From Candidatus Moranbacteria bacterium UBA4824 (GTDB taxonomy: Bacteria > Patescibacteriota > Minisyncoccia > Moranbacterales > UBA2206): DNA of 16,527 nt. The DNA lies in assembly GCA_002400405.1 (NCBI GenBank), contig DHFM01000045.1:1-16527 (forward strand). Reading direction: 5' to 3'. Positions 7,149-14,737 of this stretch are shown one piece after another (position 1 is the stretch's first letter; each line of letters begins with the position of its first letter). The translations under genes were made by a program, and so were the position numbers. Below the pieces are notes generated by a model. The model saw nothing but the letters and a program-made list of their open reading frames with translations. It ran no database searches and was not told the origin of the DNA.

Positions 7149-7228
7149 GCGATGCCAATCTGCGAATGCATGCGAATGCCACGAAATAGTTCGCATTATT
7201 CGTATGTAATTCGCATTGTTCGCATCGC
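7149..7228. repeat. ATTCGCAT repeat, copy 2, with inverted ends
   Basis: This 80-base segment starts GCGATGCCAATCTGCGAATG and ends TTCGCATTGTTCGCATCGC, so its tips are inverted repeats (GCGATGC / GCATCGC), with further GCGAAT / ATTCGC pairs inside. It fills the gap between the acyl-CoA synthetase and receiver genes and belongs to the same family as 6520-6572. An in-frame ATG inside it gives a false extended start for the receiver gene. Confidence 0.7.
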
Positions 7229-7230
7229 TA

Positions 7231-9300
7231 CTATATTATTATTTTAACATCCACCGCAGTCGCTTCCTGACTATTATTATATACAATTAGCGGATTTATA
7301 TCAAACTCGCTAATTTCTGGAATTTCCAAAGCAAAAGAACTAATACCCATGAGTATTTTGGCCATTTCTTCGACGTTATATCTTTTCTGTCCCCGCGCTC
7401 CTTGAAAAAGAAACTTAATTTTTCCAGAAAGCAAAGATTTTTCCACTTGACCCAAACTTAACGGCGGAACCAAATAATCCACCGTTTTCAAAAATTCAGC
7501 ATAAATTCCACCCAAACCATAGACAATCACCGGCCCAAAAATTTCATCCTTTTTTATTCCGATAATAAGCTCCGCTCCTTTTTTCGCCATCGGCTGAATT
7601 ATGAGATGGCTTTGGGGAAAATTAGTTTTCATTTGCGAAACGGCTCGCGAAAGGTTCATTTCATTTTCAATGTTGAGTATCACGCCATTCTTGTCAGTTT
7701 TATGCAAAACTTTGTCACTATCAACTTTCAGCACTACTGGATATCCCAAATTTCTCCCGTGATAATTTTCAATTTCAAAACTTTCCACTGTGTTTATTCC
7801 GTACATCGCCATAACTTCCGCGCTTTCGCCAAAATAGAGCGCTTGGCGATTTTCCAACTTAGCCTTGGCAATTATTTCCAAAACTTTGGCTCGTCTTTTT
7901 TCATTGATCATCTGAGTCAAAGTTTTTGTTTTTATCGCACGAAATTCATTCCATTGACTATAGCTGTCAATTGCCGTCACAGCCAAATCCGGAAAACTAA
8001 AATTACACACTTCATTTTGTTTGAGTTTGGCAATAGCTTTCTCCACTTTTTCTCCACCTAGAAAAACTGTCGTAATATTCTTGTCAGTTTTATCCTTGAA
8101 CTTTATTATCTCTTTGGCAATTTCCAAAACTGGTGTTTGCTCTTGTGGAGTAAGAAGACAAATTACTGAGCTAATTTCAGGAACGCTGGAAATTATTTCT
8201 AAAGCTTTTTTGTATCGATCAGATCTAGCATCACCCAAAAGATCAATTGGATTTTCCACTGATGATTCAGCTGGAAGAAATTCCCGCAGTTTATTTTTTG
8301 TTTGCTCAGTTAAATCTTCCAACTGAATTTTCTTTCCACTAAAAGCATCCGAAACCAAAACTCCCGCTCCACCAGCATTAGTAATCACCGCCACTTTTTG
8401 ATTAGGCACTGTGCGTGAAAAACTAATAAAATTCAACAGAGCAAAAAATTCTTCCAAATTATTCGCCCGAATTATTCCGCTTTTTTCAAAAACGGCCGAA
8501 ACAATTTCATCATCACCCGCCAATGCGCCCGTGTGAGAACTAATGGCACGCTGGGTTTTTTCATTTTTCCCCGCTTTCAAAATCACAACTGGTTTAACCC
8601 GAGAAATTTTTCCCGCAATCTCAATGAATTTTTCTCCTTCTTTTATCCCTTCAAGATACATCCCAATCACTTTAGTGTTTTCATCCTGCGCCAAAAATTC
8701 CAACATTTCTGTTTCGGTTATCTGCATTTTGTTGCCCACCGAAACAATACTGGAAAATTTAGTGCCTTCTTTTTTGGCCGCATCCATAATCGCCACTGCG
8801 AGTGCACCTGATTGCGAAACAAAAGCAATATTGCCCGCCTCTGGCATTCCGCCAGCAAAAGACGCATTGAGTTTTATTTTCGGCGCGATAAATCCCAAAC
8901 AATTCGGACCTAAAATATTTAGTTCTTTTTCTTTGGCAATTTTTTTGAGTTCTTCTTCTTGCACCCTTCCTTCTTCTCCGATTTCCGAAAACCCTGCTGA
9001 GATAACCACATAGTTTTTTATATTCTTGGAATTATTTAGAATCTCTTGATTCACAAATTTCGCCGGAATAGCTAAAATTGCTAGGTTAATTTTATCTGCC
9101 GATGAGGCGGGTATTTCTGATAAACTTTTGTAGCATTTCTTCCCAAAAATTTCATCGTATTTCGGATTGACCAAATACACTTCGCCTTCAAAGCCAAGCT
9201 CCAAAATGTTCTTTGCTATCACAGTGCCAATTTTTCCGGCATCTTCCGAAGCACCAATAATAGCAATTGATGCGGGATTAAAAAGTTTTTCTAAAGACAT
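7231..9300 (-). CDS. ADP-forming acetate-CoA ligase (fused alpha and beta subunits)
   Basis: A 689-residue enzyme that converts acetyl-CoA (or another acyl-CoA), ADP and phosphate to acid, ATP and CoA. The N-terminal CoA-binding domain begins with IAIIGASEDAGKIG (residues 12-25). The succinyl-CoA-synthetase-like domain contains SQSGALAVAI (162-171), and the phosphorylated histidine is H256 in SSHTGALAG. An ATP-grasp domain (about 480-689) has GYPVVLKVDSDKVLHKTD. The alpha-beta fusion and length are typical of the bacterial single-chain form. It gives substrate-level ATP at the end of fermentation, which suits the glycolytic genes upstream. I start at the ATG 9298-9300; the upstream in-frame ATG (9328-9330) is inside a GTCAT repeat. 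Acetate as substrate is by family and not proven. Confidence 0.92.
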   Translation of the reverse strand: MSLEKLFNPASIAIIGASEDAGKIGTVIAKNILELGFEGEVYLVNPKYDEIFGKKCYKSLSEIPASSADKINLAILAIPAKFVNQEILNNSKNIKNYVVISAGFSEIGEEGRVQEEELKKIAKEKELNILGPNCLGFIAPKIKLNASFAGGMPEAGNIAFVSQSGALAVAIMDAAKKEGTKFSSIVSVGNKMQITETEMLEFLAQDENTKVIGMYLEGIKEGEKFIEIAGKISRVKPVVILKAGKNEKTQRAISSHTGALAGDDEIVSAVFEKSGIIRANNLEEFFALLNFISFSRTVPNQKVAVITNAGGAGVLVSDAFSGKKIQLEDLTEQTKNKLREFLPAESSVENPIDLLGDARSDRYKKALEIISSVPEISSVICLLTPQEQTPVLEIAKEIIKFKDKTDKNITTVFLGGEKVEKAIAKLKQNEVCNFSFPDLAVTAIDSYSQWNEFRAIKTKTLTQMINEKRRAKVLEIIAKAKLENRQALYFGESAEVMAMYGINTVESFEIENYHGRNLGYPVVLKVDSDKVLHKTDKNGVILNIENEMNLSRAVSQMKTNFPQSHLIIQPMAKKGAELIIGIKKDEIFGPVIVYGLGGIYAEFLKTVDYLVPPLSLGQVEKSLLSGKIKFLFQGARGQKRYNVEEMAKILMGISSFALEIPEISEFDINPLIVYNNSQEATAVDVKIII

Positions 9301-9325
9301 ATTTTTTGTTTTAATATTATAAATT

Positions 9326-9351
9326 GTCATCCCGAACTCGTTTCAGGATCT
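9326..9351. repeat. Half of a GTCATCCCGAACTCG-type repeat
   Basis: The segment GTCATCCCGAACTCG...GGATCT is one arm of a common intergenic palindrome type. The expected opposite arm is reduced to AGATCCT near 9438-9444, on the far side of the GC-rich repeat at 9371-9426. The repeat lies directly upstream of the acyl-CoA synthetase start. Confidence 0.55.
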
Positions 9352-9370
9352 CTATTTTATTTTTTTATTA

Positions 9371-9426
9371 CCCCCTCTCCTTTATAAGGAGAGCCTGCCT
9401 GCCGGTAGGCAGGGGCTGGGGTGAGG
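9371..9426. repeat. CCCTCTCC...GGGGTGAGG repeat with an inserted 20-base palindrome
   Basis: CTCTCCTT (9375-9382) and AAGGAGAG (9386-9393) form a hairpin, and the segment ends GGGGCTGGGGTGAGG, the layout of a widespread GC-rich intergenic repeat. Between them, at 9394-9413, lies CCTGCCTGCCGGTAGGCAGG, a palindrome with a single mismatched pair. The GC-rich island stands out from the AT-rich surroundings. It lies between the small membrane-protein gene and the synthetase gene, where it could also end transcription. Confidence 0.6.
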
Positions 9427-9492
9427 TGTATTTCAAAGATCCTCATCGCTTATTTATATTATACCCGATTTTTATCTAAAAAACCACCGTCA

Positions 9493-9819
9493 CTAAGTAA
9501 AATAGAAAAACAAAACCGCTACCAACGATAACACAGTTCCAATAAGCGCATTAATTGACAACGGCTCTTTATAATAAAAAATCGTTATCAATGCCACAAA
9601 CAATATATTAATAATTATTGGTAATGTTGTCGCAATGCTAAAATTAGTATTATGTAATTGCTTGCCGTAATAAGTCAGACTCGCAATATAAATCAAAACT
9701 GCAGATATATAAAAAAGAAGAGCTGTACCGCGTAATAAATATCCCTGATTTGACCATAACTTCATAAAAAAATCTCCCACCACCATTCCAAATCCAATTA
9801 TTATAAATTTAATAATCAT
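9493..9819 (-). CDS. Small four-helix membrane protein, SMR/EamA-like
   Basis: A 108-residue protein made almost wholly of four hydrophobic helices (about residues 2-20, 28-50, 62-82, 88-107). Size, helix number and short motifs, such as GDFFMK near the N-terminus (compare GTTLMK in EmrE) and a YKEPLSINALIG loop before helix 4, resemble the small multidrug resistance and EamA half-transporters. The membrane glutamate that EmrE uses for proton coupling is not at the equivalent place; the nearest acid is D16. It may be a DMT-superfamily half-transporter with a different substrate or a flippase subunit. It starts 19 bases after recQ ends, so the two are probably co-transcribed. Family assignment is tentative. 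Confidence 0.75.
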   Translation of the reverse strand: MIIKFIIIGFGMVVGDFFMKLWSNQGYLLRGTALLFYISAVLIYIASLTYYGKQLHNTNFSIATTLPIIINILFVALITIFYYKEPLSINALIGTVLSLVAVLFFYFT

Positions 9820-9838
9820 AACTTTTAATAAATATTAT

Positions 9839-11440
9839 TTATATTTTTTCCTTCTTCATCTTCGCAATTGTTAGTCTAATTTTTTCATAGGTAATATTTT
9901 CCGGTAGCCTAGCTTTGATCGGACCGAGTTTTTCAGCACTGCCAATTTGCGAAATTACGCGTTTGATTTTTTCTTGCTCGTCGGAAGTGATAAATTTATC
10001 CACATCAAAATTTCCTCCGGCAATATACCAATCTGCCAAATGACCAAAAATTGTGCTCAGCCCCAAGCCCCTAATTTTAGCTATTTGCGTTGGCTCATAT
10101 TTTTGTTCATACAACCGTACTGTCTCCTTGACTGTTCCCGTGATAAAACCTTTTTGAATTTCTCTCCGTGCTTTTTCCTTTTTTTGAGGGCTGGCTTTCC
10201 AATTGAGACACACATCACACCCGCGACAATTATCGGGGTGATTTTTCAAATCAGGGTCATTGAAATATTCCAAAATCATTTTCCGCCGGCATTTTTTTCT
10301 TGTGGCATATTCAACCACCTTGTCCAGTTTATTATATTTTATATCCAAAACTTTTTGAATTTCATTCCAGTTTTTTCCGCCATCCATCATTTCGCCTCGA
10401 CTCATTCGGATGAAAAATTTGTGCGTGTTAGTATCTTTTTTGGCGTGAAGCAAAACACAATAGGCTTTTTCGCCGTCTCGTCCGGCACGACCAGCTTCTT
10501 GATAATATCCCTCAAGACTCCCAGGCATACCACAGTGAATGACATAACGGATATCGGCTTTGTCCACACCCATGCCAAAAGCAATTGTTGCCACAATCAC
10601 TTGAATTCTATTTTCCATAAAATCATCTTGCACCTTTTCTCTTTTTTTTGCTTCCATTCCGGCGTGATAGGCCACAGCTTTGATTCCATTTTCTTTCAAA
10701 TATTTGGCGATAACTTCCGTTTCTTTTCTGGTTAGCGAATAAACAATTCCTGAACCTGAGAGACTTTTCACGATGCGCAAAATTTCTTCATATCTCTCTT
10801 TAGTTTTCAAATCGCATTGCACCAAAAATTTCAAATTTGGCCGATCAAATCCGCGAATGAATATTTTCGGATTTTTCATTTCCAATCGCTCCACAATATC
10901 ATCTCGCACTTCCGGCACAGCCGTCGCCGTAAAAGCCGCCACAATTGGACGGCTTTTTAAATTGCGGATATATTTTTTTATTTCTAAATAATCCGGTCGA
11001 AAATCATGTCCCCACTGAGAAACGCAATGAGCTTCATCCACTGAAAACAAAAAAATATCCAACTCCGAAAAAAGTTTTTGAAACTCGACACTGCCAAATC
11101 GTTCCGGCGCCACATAAAGAATTTTCACACTTCCGTTTTTTATTTTTTCAAAATTTTCTTGAATTTCTTCAAAAGTTAGCGAGCTATTAATAAAAACTGC
11201 CGGAATTCCCCGAGCGTTAAGCGCATCCACCTGATCTTTCATCAGAGCAATCAGAGGAGAAATAACCACCGATAATTTATCCGCGATTATTGATGGCAGT
11301 TGATAGCACAAAGATTTTCCCCCACCAGTCGGCATCAGCGCCACCGTATCATGCCCACCCAGAATTGCCTCCACAATTTCCCTCTGCCCTGGCCGAAACT
11401 CGGAAAAATTAAAATATTTCTGCAAATTTTTTTCCAGCAT
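9839..11440 (-). CDS. recQ: ATP-dependent DNA helicase RecQ (HTH_40-tailed form)
   Basis: A 533-residue 3'-to-5' DNA helicase. Helicase motifs are intact: FRPGQREIV (15-23), Walker A MPTGGGKS (36-43), DEAH (135-138) with the RecQ aromatic-rich loop CVSQWGHDFRP, and motif VI in QEAGRAGRDG. A RecQ-type zinc site follows with four cysteines (KKCRRKM ... CRGCDVC). The last 100 or so residues look like the HTH_40 domain found at the end of some RecQ proteins; I recognise no full RQC winged helix or HRDC domain, so this is a shortened form. It would unwind ends for RecJ (4744-6456). The ATG at 11438-11440 has no Shine-Dalgarno site. A palindromic operator-like site lies 67-96 bases upstream, directly after the TrpR-like gene. 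Confidence 0.96.
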   Translation of the reverse strand: MLEKNLQKYFNFSEFRPGQREIVEAILGGHDTVALMPTGGGKSLCYQLPSIIADKLSVVISPLIALMKDQVDALNARGIPAVFINSSLTFEEIQENFEKIKNGSVKILYVAPERFGSVEFQKLFSELDIFLFSVDEAHCVSQWGHDFRPDYLEIKKYIRNLKSRPIVAAFTATAVPEVRDDIVERLEMKNPKIFIRGFDRPNLKFLVQCDLKTKERYEEILRIVKSLSGSGIVYSLTRKETEVIAKYLKENGIKAVAYHAGMEAKKREKVQDDFMENRIQVIVATIAFGMGVDKADIRYVIHCGMPGSLEGYYQEAGRAGRDGEKAYCVLLHAKKDTNTHKFFIRMSRGEMMDGGKNWNEIQKVLDIKYNKLDKVVEYATRKKCRRKMILEYFNDPDLKNHPDNCRGCDVCLNWKASPQKKEKARREIQKGFITGTVKETVRLYEQKYEPTQIAKIRGLGLSTIFGHLADWYIAGGNFDVDKFITSDEQEKIKRVISQIGSAEKLGPIKARLPENITYEKIRLTIAKMKKEKI

Positions 11441-11506
11441 TTTTATTTTTAAAAATAATTCTATTAATTTACATTACACGATATTTAAACTATCTCATCA
11501 TATCTC

Positions 11507-11536
11507 ATACTACAGTATACTGTAATACTGTAGTAT
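11507..11536. promoter_or_regulatory. Operator-like dyad upstream of recQ
   Basis: ATACTACAGTAT (11507-11518) and ATACTGTAGTAT (11525-11536) are a perfect 12-base inverted repeat around ACTGTA. Inside it, TACAGTATACTGTA (11511-11524) is a second perfect palindrome, so the site has three copies of TACTGTA. It abuts the stop codon of the TrpR-like gene and lies 67 bases upstream of recQ. A nearly identical site precedes the TrpR-like gene itself. Confidence 0.7.
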
Positions 11537-11956
11537 TTACTTTTTATTAATCATATCCCACAAGAGATAATGGAATGGATATTTTTTCATCATTCCTGCC
11601 TTGAATGGTTTCACAAATTTTGTTTTTGGATTATCTTTATATTTTTTCTGATATTCCTCAATTGTTTTTCTATATCCTCCAAAACCATTGTTCAGCCACC
11701 TTTCTACTTGACTTACTGTGCTAAACCCCACCTTCATTTCTTTTCTTATCTCATCATGAGTGCGACCCTCAAAAAGCATCTTGGCAATTTGAATTCTTCT
11801 GGAAATCATTACTACTTCACTGAGAGTTAATAAATCTTTGAAAAAATTCTTAACCTCGTCTCGATTTCCTAAGAGTGAAACCATCGTATAAAAATCACCT
11901 AAATATTTTTTCTTTTGATTATCGGTAAGATTATGATATTTTACTTTTCCTGGCAT
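11537..11956 (-). CDS. TrpR/YerC-YecD family transcriptional regulator
   Basis: A 139-residue all-helical protein. After a helical N-terminus (about 13-43), LTLSEVVMISRRIQIAKMLFEGRTHDEIRKEM leads into a helix-turn-helix (about 65-88, ending STVSQVERWL), the pattern of the TrpR superfamily and especially of the YerC/YecD group. A basic tail (about 95-139) follows, longer than in classical TrpR. It should be a dimeric DNA-binding repressor; whether it binds tryptophan or any ligand cannot be read from the sequence. Nearly identical palindromic sites lie 12-39 bases upstream of its ATG and just after its stop, ahead of recQ, which suggests it controls both genes. The ATG at 11954-11956 has no Shine-Dalgarno site. 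Confidence 0.88.
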   Translation of the reverse strand: MPGKVKYHNLTDNQKKKYLGDFYTMVSLLGNRDEVKNFFKDLLTLSEVVMISRRIQIAKMLFEGRTHDEIRKEMKVGFSTVSQVERWLNNGFGGYRKTIEEYQKKYKDNPKTKFVKPFKAGMMKKYPFHYLLWDMINKK

Positions 11957-11967
11957 TGTCTTATTTC

Positions 11968-11995
11968 ACTACAGCATACTGTAATACTGTAGTAT
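11968..11995. promoter_or_regulatory. Operator-like dyad upstream of the TrpR-like gene
   Basis: ACTACAGCAT (11968-11977) and ATACTGTAGT (11984-11993) pair at nine of ten positions around ACTGTA. Compared with the site at 11507-11536, ACTACAG(T/C)ATACTGTA followed by ATACTGTAGTATT is shared with one base difference. It lies 12-39 bases upstream of the ATG, where a repressor would block initiation. Confidence 0.7.
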
Positions 11996-12007
11996 TAAAT
12001 TATTTCT

Positions 12008-12013
12008 ATAATA
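12008..12013 (-). promoter_or_regulatory. Possible -10 box for the TrpR-like gene
   Basis: TATTAT on the minus strand lies 12 bases upstream of the edge of the operator-like dyad, so a start site from it would fall close to or within the dyad. No convincing -35 hexamer is visible, and A/T-rich sequence makes chance matches likely. Confidence 0.25.
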
Positions 12014-12050
12014 TAAACATGCTTTTTTATTTTTTCATCTTAAGCCTATT

Positions 12051-13034
12051 TTAAATCTCCCCTCTCAAAAGTCCTTCGATTGCGCCGTAATGTTGAATCA
12101 CGCTAGTACTATTTTCGATCCCCCAGCGCAAACATTCTTCCAAGCTTTTTTCCTTAAGATGCGCTGAGATAAAACCACTGGAAAAGGCATCGCCTGCGCC
12201 CAAAGTATCGGTGACTTTTTCTCGCTTGGCATTGATATGCAAAAAGTTTTTTCCATCAAATCCCCAAGCACCATTTGCCCCATCCGTCAGAACCACAATT
12301 TTAGCTCCCAAATTATATAATTTTTCTGCTAAAAATTTTTCGTCGTTTAATATCTCATCATTGACACTATCTAATTTGTCCACGATTTCAATCGCTTCAT
12401 CTTTGTTGATTATTAGTATTTCCGTTTGAGTAATAGCTTCCAAAACTTTTTGCGAATTACTTTTAATGTTTTTTTGTCCCGGATTGAAAATCAATTTAAT
12501 TTCTTTTTCGAAAACTAAACTCAATATCTTGTCTAATTTTTTGTCCCAACTTTCCTGCTCGTTTCCATTTAAGGAACTTGCAAAAATCCACTGCGCGCCA
12601 ACTTTTTCCAAATCCTGAGATGCTATTTCCAATTTTTCATTAGAATCCCGATCAGAAAAAATTATCCGGTCTTCACTGGGAATATTTGCAATGATAGCTG
12701 ACAGATCACTGCGATGATTTTTTCCTACTTGTACTAAGTTAGTTTTCACACCATTATTTTCCAATTCTTTTTTCATCCAACTGCCCGCATCATCGTCGCC
12801 CACTCGAGTAGCGCAATAAGCTTCGATTCCGAGTCGCGCGAGTCCGCAGGCAACGTTGGCCGCGCAACCACCAATTGATTCATGACGCGATTTCGCAACT
12901 TGGTATTTAGCGCCAAGTTCAAAAACAATTTTTTTCTGTGCTTCTAAATCTTCGGGCGTTTCCAAAATTTCTCCGTCACTAACTGGAAAGATAATATCCT
13001 TCGCCATTGAGCCAATACATATTATTTTAGTCAT
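12051..13034 (-). CDS. PfkB-family carbohydrate/nucleoside kinase
   Basis: A 327-residue ribokinase-fold kinase that would phosphorylate a sugar or nucleoside with ATP. The first PfkB signature is at residues 55-69 (GGCAANVACGLARLG) and the second is DTLGAGDAFSSGF (276-288), with the catalytic base D282 and its anion hole intact. The stretch before the first signature is longer than I would expect (GG at 55-56), with a charged helix-like insert at about 22-50 that may form a distinct lid. It follows gpmI by nine bases, so it is expressed with the lower-glycolysis genes. The substrate cannot be read from the sequence: ribose, adenosine, fructose and fructose-6-phosphate are all possible for this family. 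Confidence 0.9.
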   Translation of the reverse strand: MTKIICIGSMAKDIIFPVSDGEILETPEDLEAQKKIVFELGAKYQVAKSRHESIGGCAANVACGLARLGIEAYCATRVGDDDAGSWMKKELENNGVKTNLVQVGKNHRSDLSAIIANIPSEDRIIFSDRDSNEKLEIASQDLEKVGAQWIFASSLNGNEQESWDKKLDKILSLVFEKEIKLIFNPGQKNIKSNSQKVLEAITQTEILIINKDEAIEIVDKLDSVNDEILNDEKFLAEKLYNLGAKIVVLTDGANGAWGFDGKNFLHINAKREKVTDTLGAGDAFSSGFISAHLKEKSLEECLRWGIENSTSVIQHYGAIEGLLRGEI

Positions 13035-13043
13035 AAAATTATA

Positions 13044-14591
13044 TTAAATTATTAACGATTCTTTTTCCATCACCTTTGGCTTTTCAACATTCATTATATC
13101 CAAAATTGTCGGAGCAATATTGCCCAAGATTCCATCGTCTTTTAGTTTTGTATTCTTAAATTTATCAGAGACCAAAAGAAATGGCACCGGATTTTTAGTG
13201 TGATAGGTGTAGGCTTGATTGGCTTTTTCATCAAACATTTTTTCCGCGTTGCCGTGATCCGCAGTAATGATTAAATTTCCGCCACGCTTCAAAACTTCTT
13301 TAGAAAGAATTTCAATTTGCTGATCTAAAATTTCACACGCCCTGACTGTTGCCAAGAGATCACCCGTATGCCCCACCATATCCGCATTGGCAAAATTAAC
13401 TGCATAAAAATCATATTTTTCTTTTCGCATTTTTTCCAAAAGAGTTTTGGTTATTTTCGGCGCTGACATTTGTGGCATCTTAGCATAAGAATCAATTTTT
13501 GGTGAAGGAACCATAATTCTATTTTCGTCATCTACCGGATCAGCGTAACCACCATTGAAAAAATACGTTACGTGAGCAAATTTTTCTGTTTCCGCAATAT
13601 AAAGTTGCTTGATATTTCGAAGTGCCATTGGCAAAGTTCCAACTAATGGTTGGTCATCCCAAACAGTATGCACATCAAGATCCGGTCCAAAATCTGTGAG
13701 AGCTACAAAATATAAATTTTTAATATGATCAATAATCGGCATATCATCACTCAAGATAGAAGCTTTATTAGAGGCGATAAATAATTTAGAAAATTGTCGC
13801 GCTCGGTCTGAACGTAAATTGAAAAAAGCAATACTGTCATTTTCTTTTAGTCTCGCGACAGGTTCATTATCATCCAAAATTACTGTTGGCAAAATATATT
13901 CGTCGTTAAGTCCGACCGCATAAGCTTTTTCAATCGCTTCCTTAGGACTCTTCGCTTTTTCACCTCGCGAAAAAACAATAACATCATAAGCTTTTGTTAG
14001 TCGATCCCAATTTTTTGATCGATCCATCGCATAAAATCTTCCGGAGAGGGTAGCAATTTTTCCAATTCCTTCTTCTTTCATTATTTGTTGAAAATTTTCC
14101 AAATGCGTGAGCGCACTTCTTGGATAAGAATCCCTTCCGTCAGTAAAAAGATGACAATAAACTTCTTTCAAACCATTGGTTTTAGCTAACTGCAAAATTG
14201 CCCGAAAATGCACTGGGTCGCTGTGCGGACTGTCAGTATCCCCCATTAGCCCCATCAAATGAAAATTGCCACCACTTTCTTTTACATGCCTAATGGAACC
14301 CATCAGCGCTGGATTCATAAAAAAACTTCCGTCCGCAATACCTTGAGTGATATAAAAATTGTCTTGCAAAGCAATTCGTCCAGCGCCAATGTTCATATGC
14401 CCAGCTTCCGATCCGCTTGTCTTATGATCAGGCAATCCAACATCTTGACCTGTCGCACCCAGCTGAGTATTCGGATAAAGTTCAAACAAGCGATCAAGCG
14501 CTGGTCGCTTGGACAAGGTTATGGCATTATATTTGCTTTCGGGAGCAATACCATAACCATCAAGAATAATTAGGATTGTTGGGGATTTCAT
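13044..14591 (-). CDS. gpmI: 2,3-bisphosphoglycerate-independent phosphoglycerate mutase
   Basis: A 515-residue metalloenzyme that interconverts 3- and 2-phosphoglycerate. Metal- and substrate-binding motifs are visible: LIILDGYG with D11, the catalytic S61 in SGSEAGHMNIGAGR (usually NSEVGH), FTDGRDSYP, NFANADMVGHTG and ITADHGNAE. Length is normal, so both the phosphatase and transferase domains are present. It lies between eno and the PfkB-type kinase in a lower-glycolysis operon. I start at the ATG 14589-14591. An in-frame GTG at 14601-14603 would add MVLN, but it is part of repeat element C. No Shine-Dalgarno site. The assignment is firm. Confidence 0.97.
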   Translation of the reverse strand: MKSPTILIILDGYGIAPESKYNAITLSKRPALDRLFELYPNTQLGATGQDVGLPDHKTSGSEAGHMNIGAGRIALQDNFYITQGIADGSFFMNPALMGSIRHVKESGGNFHLMGLMGDTDSPHSDPVHFRAILQLAKTNGLKEVYCHLFTDGRDSYPRSALTHLENFQQIMKEEGIGKIATLSGRFYAMDRSKNWDRLTKAYDVIVFSRGEKAKSPKEAIEKAYAVGLNDEYILPTVILDDNEPVARLKENDSIAFFNLRSDRARQFSKLFIASNKASILSDDMPIIDHIKNLYFVALTDFGPDLDVHTVWDDQPLVGTLPMALRNIKQLYIAETEKFAHVTYFFNGGYADPVDDENRIMVPSPKIDSYAKMPQMSAPKITKTLLEKMRKEKYDFYAVNFANADMVGHTGDLLATVRACEILDQQIEILSKEVLKRGGNLIITADHGNAEKMFDEKANQAYTYHTKNPVPFLLVSDKFKNTKLKDDGILGNIAPTILDIMNVEKPKVMEKESLII

Positions 14592-14593
14592 AT

Positions 14594-14737
14594 TCAGAAC
14601 CACTGATTTTCACATGATTATTCTGATTACACTGAATTTAATTCAATGCAATATCATGCTAATCAATTATAAAAAATAAATTACTACTAAAATTCATGTG
14701 TTTTCATGTGTTAATCAGCGCTAATCAGTGGTTCTGA
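14594..14737. mobile_element. MITE-like repeat without a gene (element C)
   Basis: This 144-base element starts TCAGAACCACTGATTTTCAC and ends GCTAATCAGTGGTTCTGA, the same tips as elements A and B, with the inner TGATTACACTGAATT motif on the left. It has no reading frame of its own. It fills the gap between eno and gpmI, overlapping the last 17 bases of eno and ending two bases from the gpmI ATG. Confidence 0.7.

Noticed and set aside
7139..7171. Extended N-terminus for the receiver protein (11 extra residues)
   Set aside because: The extra codons extend into the ATTCGCAT repeat; the receiver fold starts right after the downstream ATG.
9947..10735. Long plus-strand open frame (262 codons) opposite recQ
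   Set aside because: It is antisense to a fully conserved helicase, rich in F, I, S and H from complementing A/T-rich codons, and has no recognisable domain. The same holds for all other plus-strand frames in the window.
11441..11506. Specific -10/-35 promoter for recQ
   Set aside because: Several A/T-rich hexamers are possible and none stands out, so no site is reported.
14604..14720. tRNA or small RNA gene between eno and gpmI
   Set aside because: There is no cloverleaf or conserved loop; the sequence is accounted for by repeat element C.
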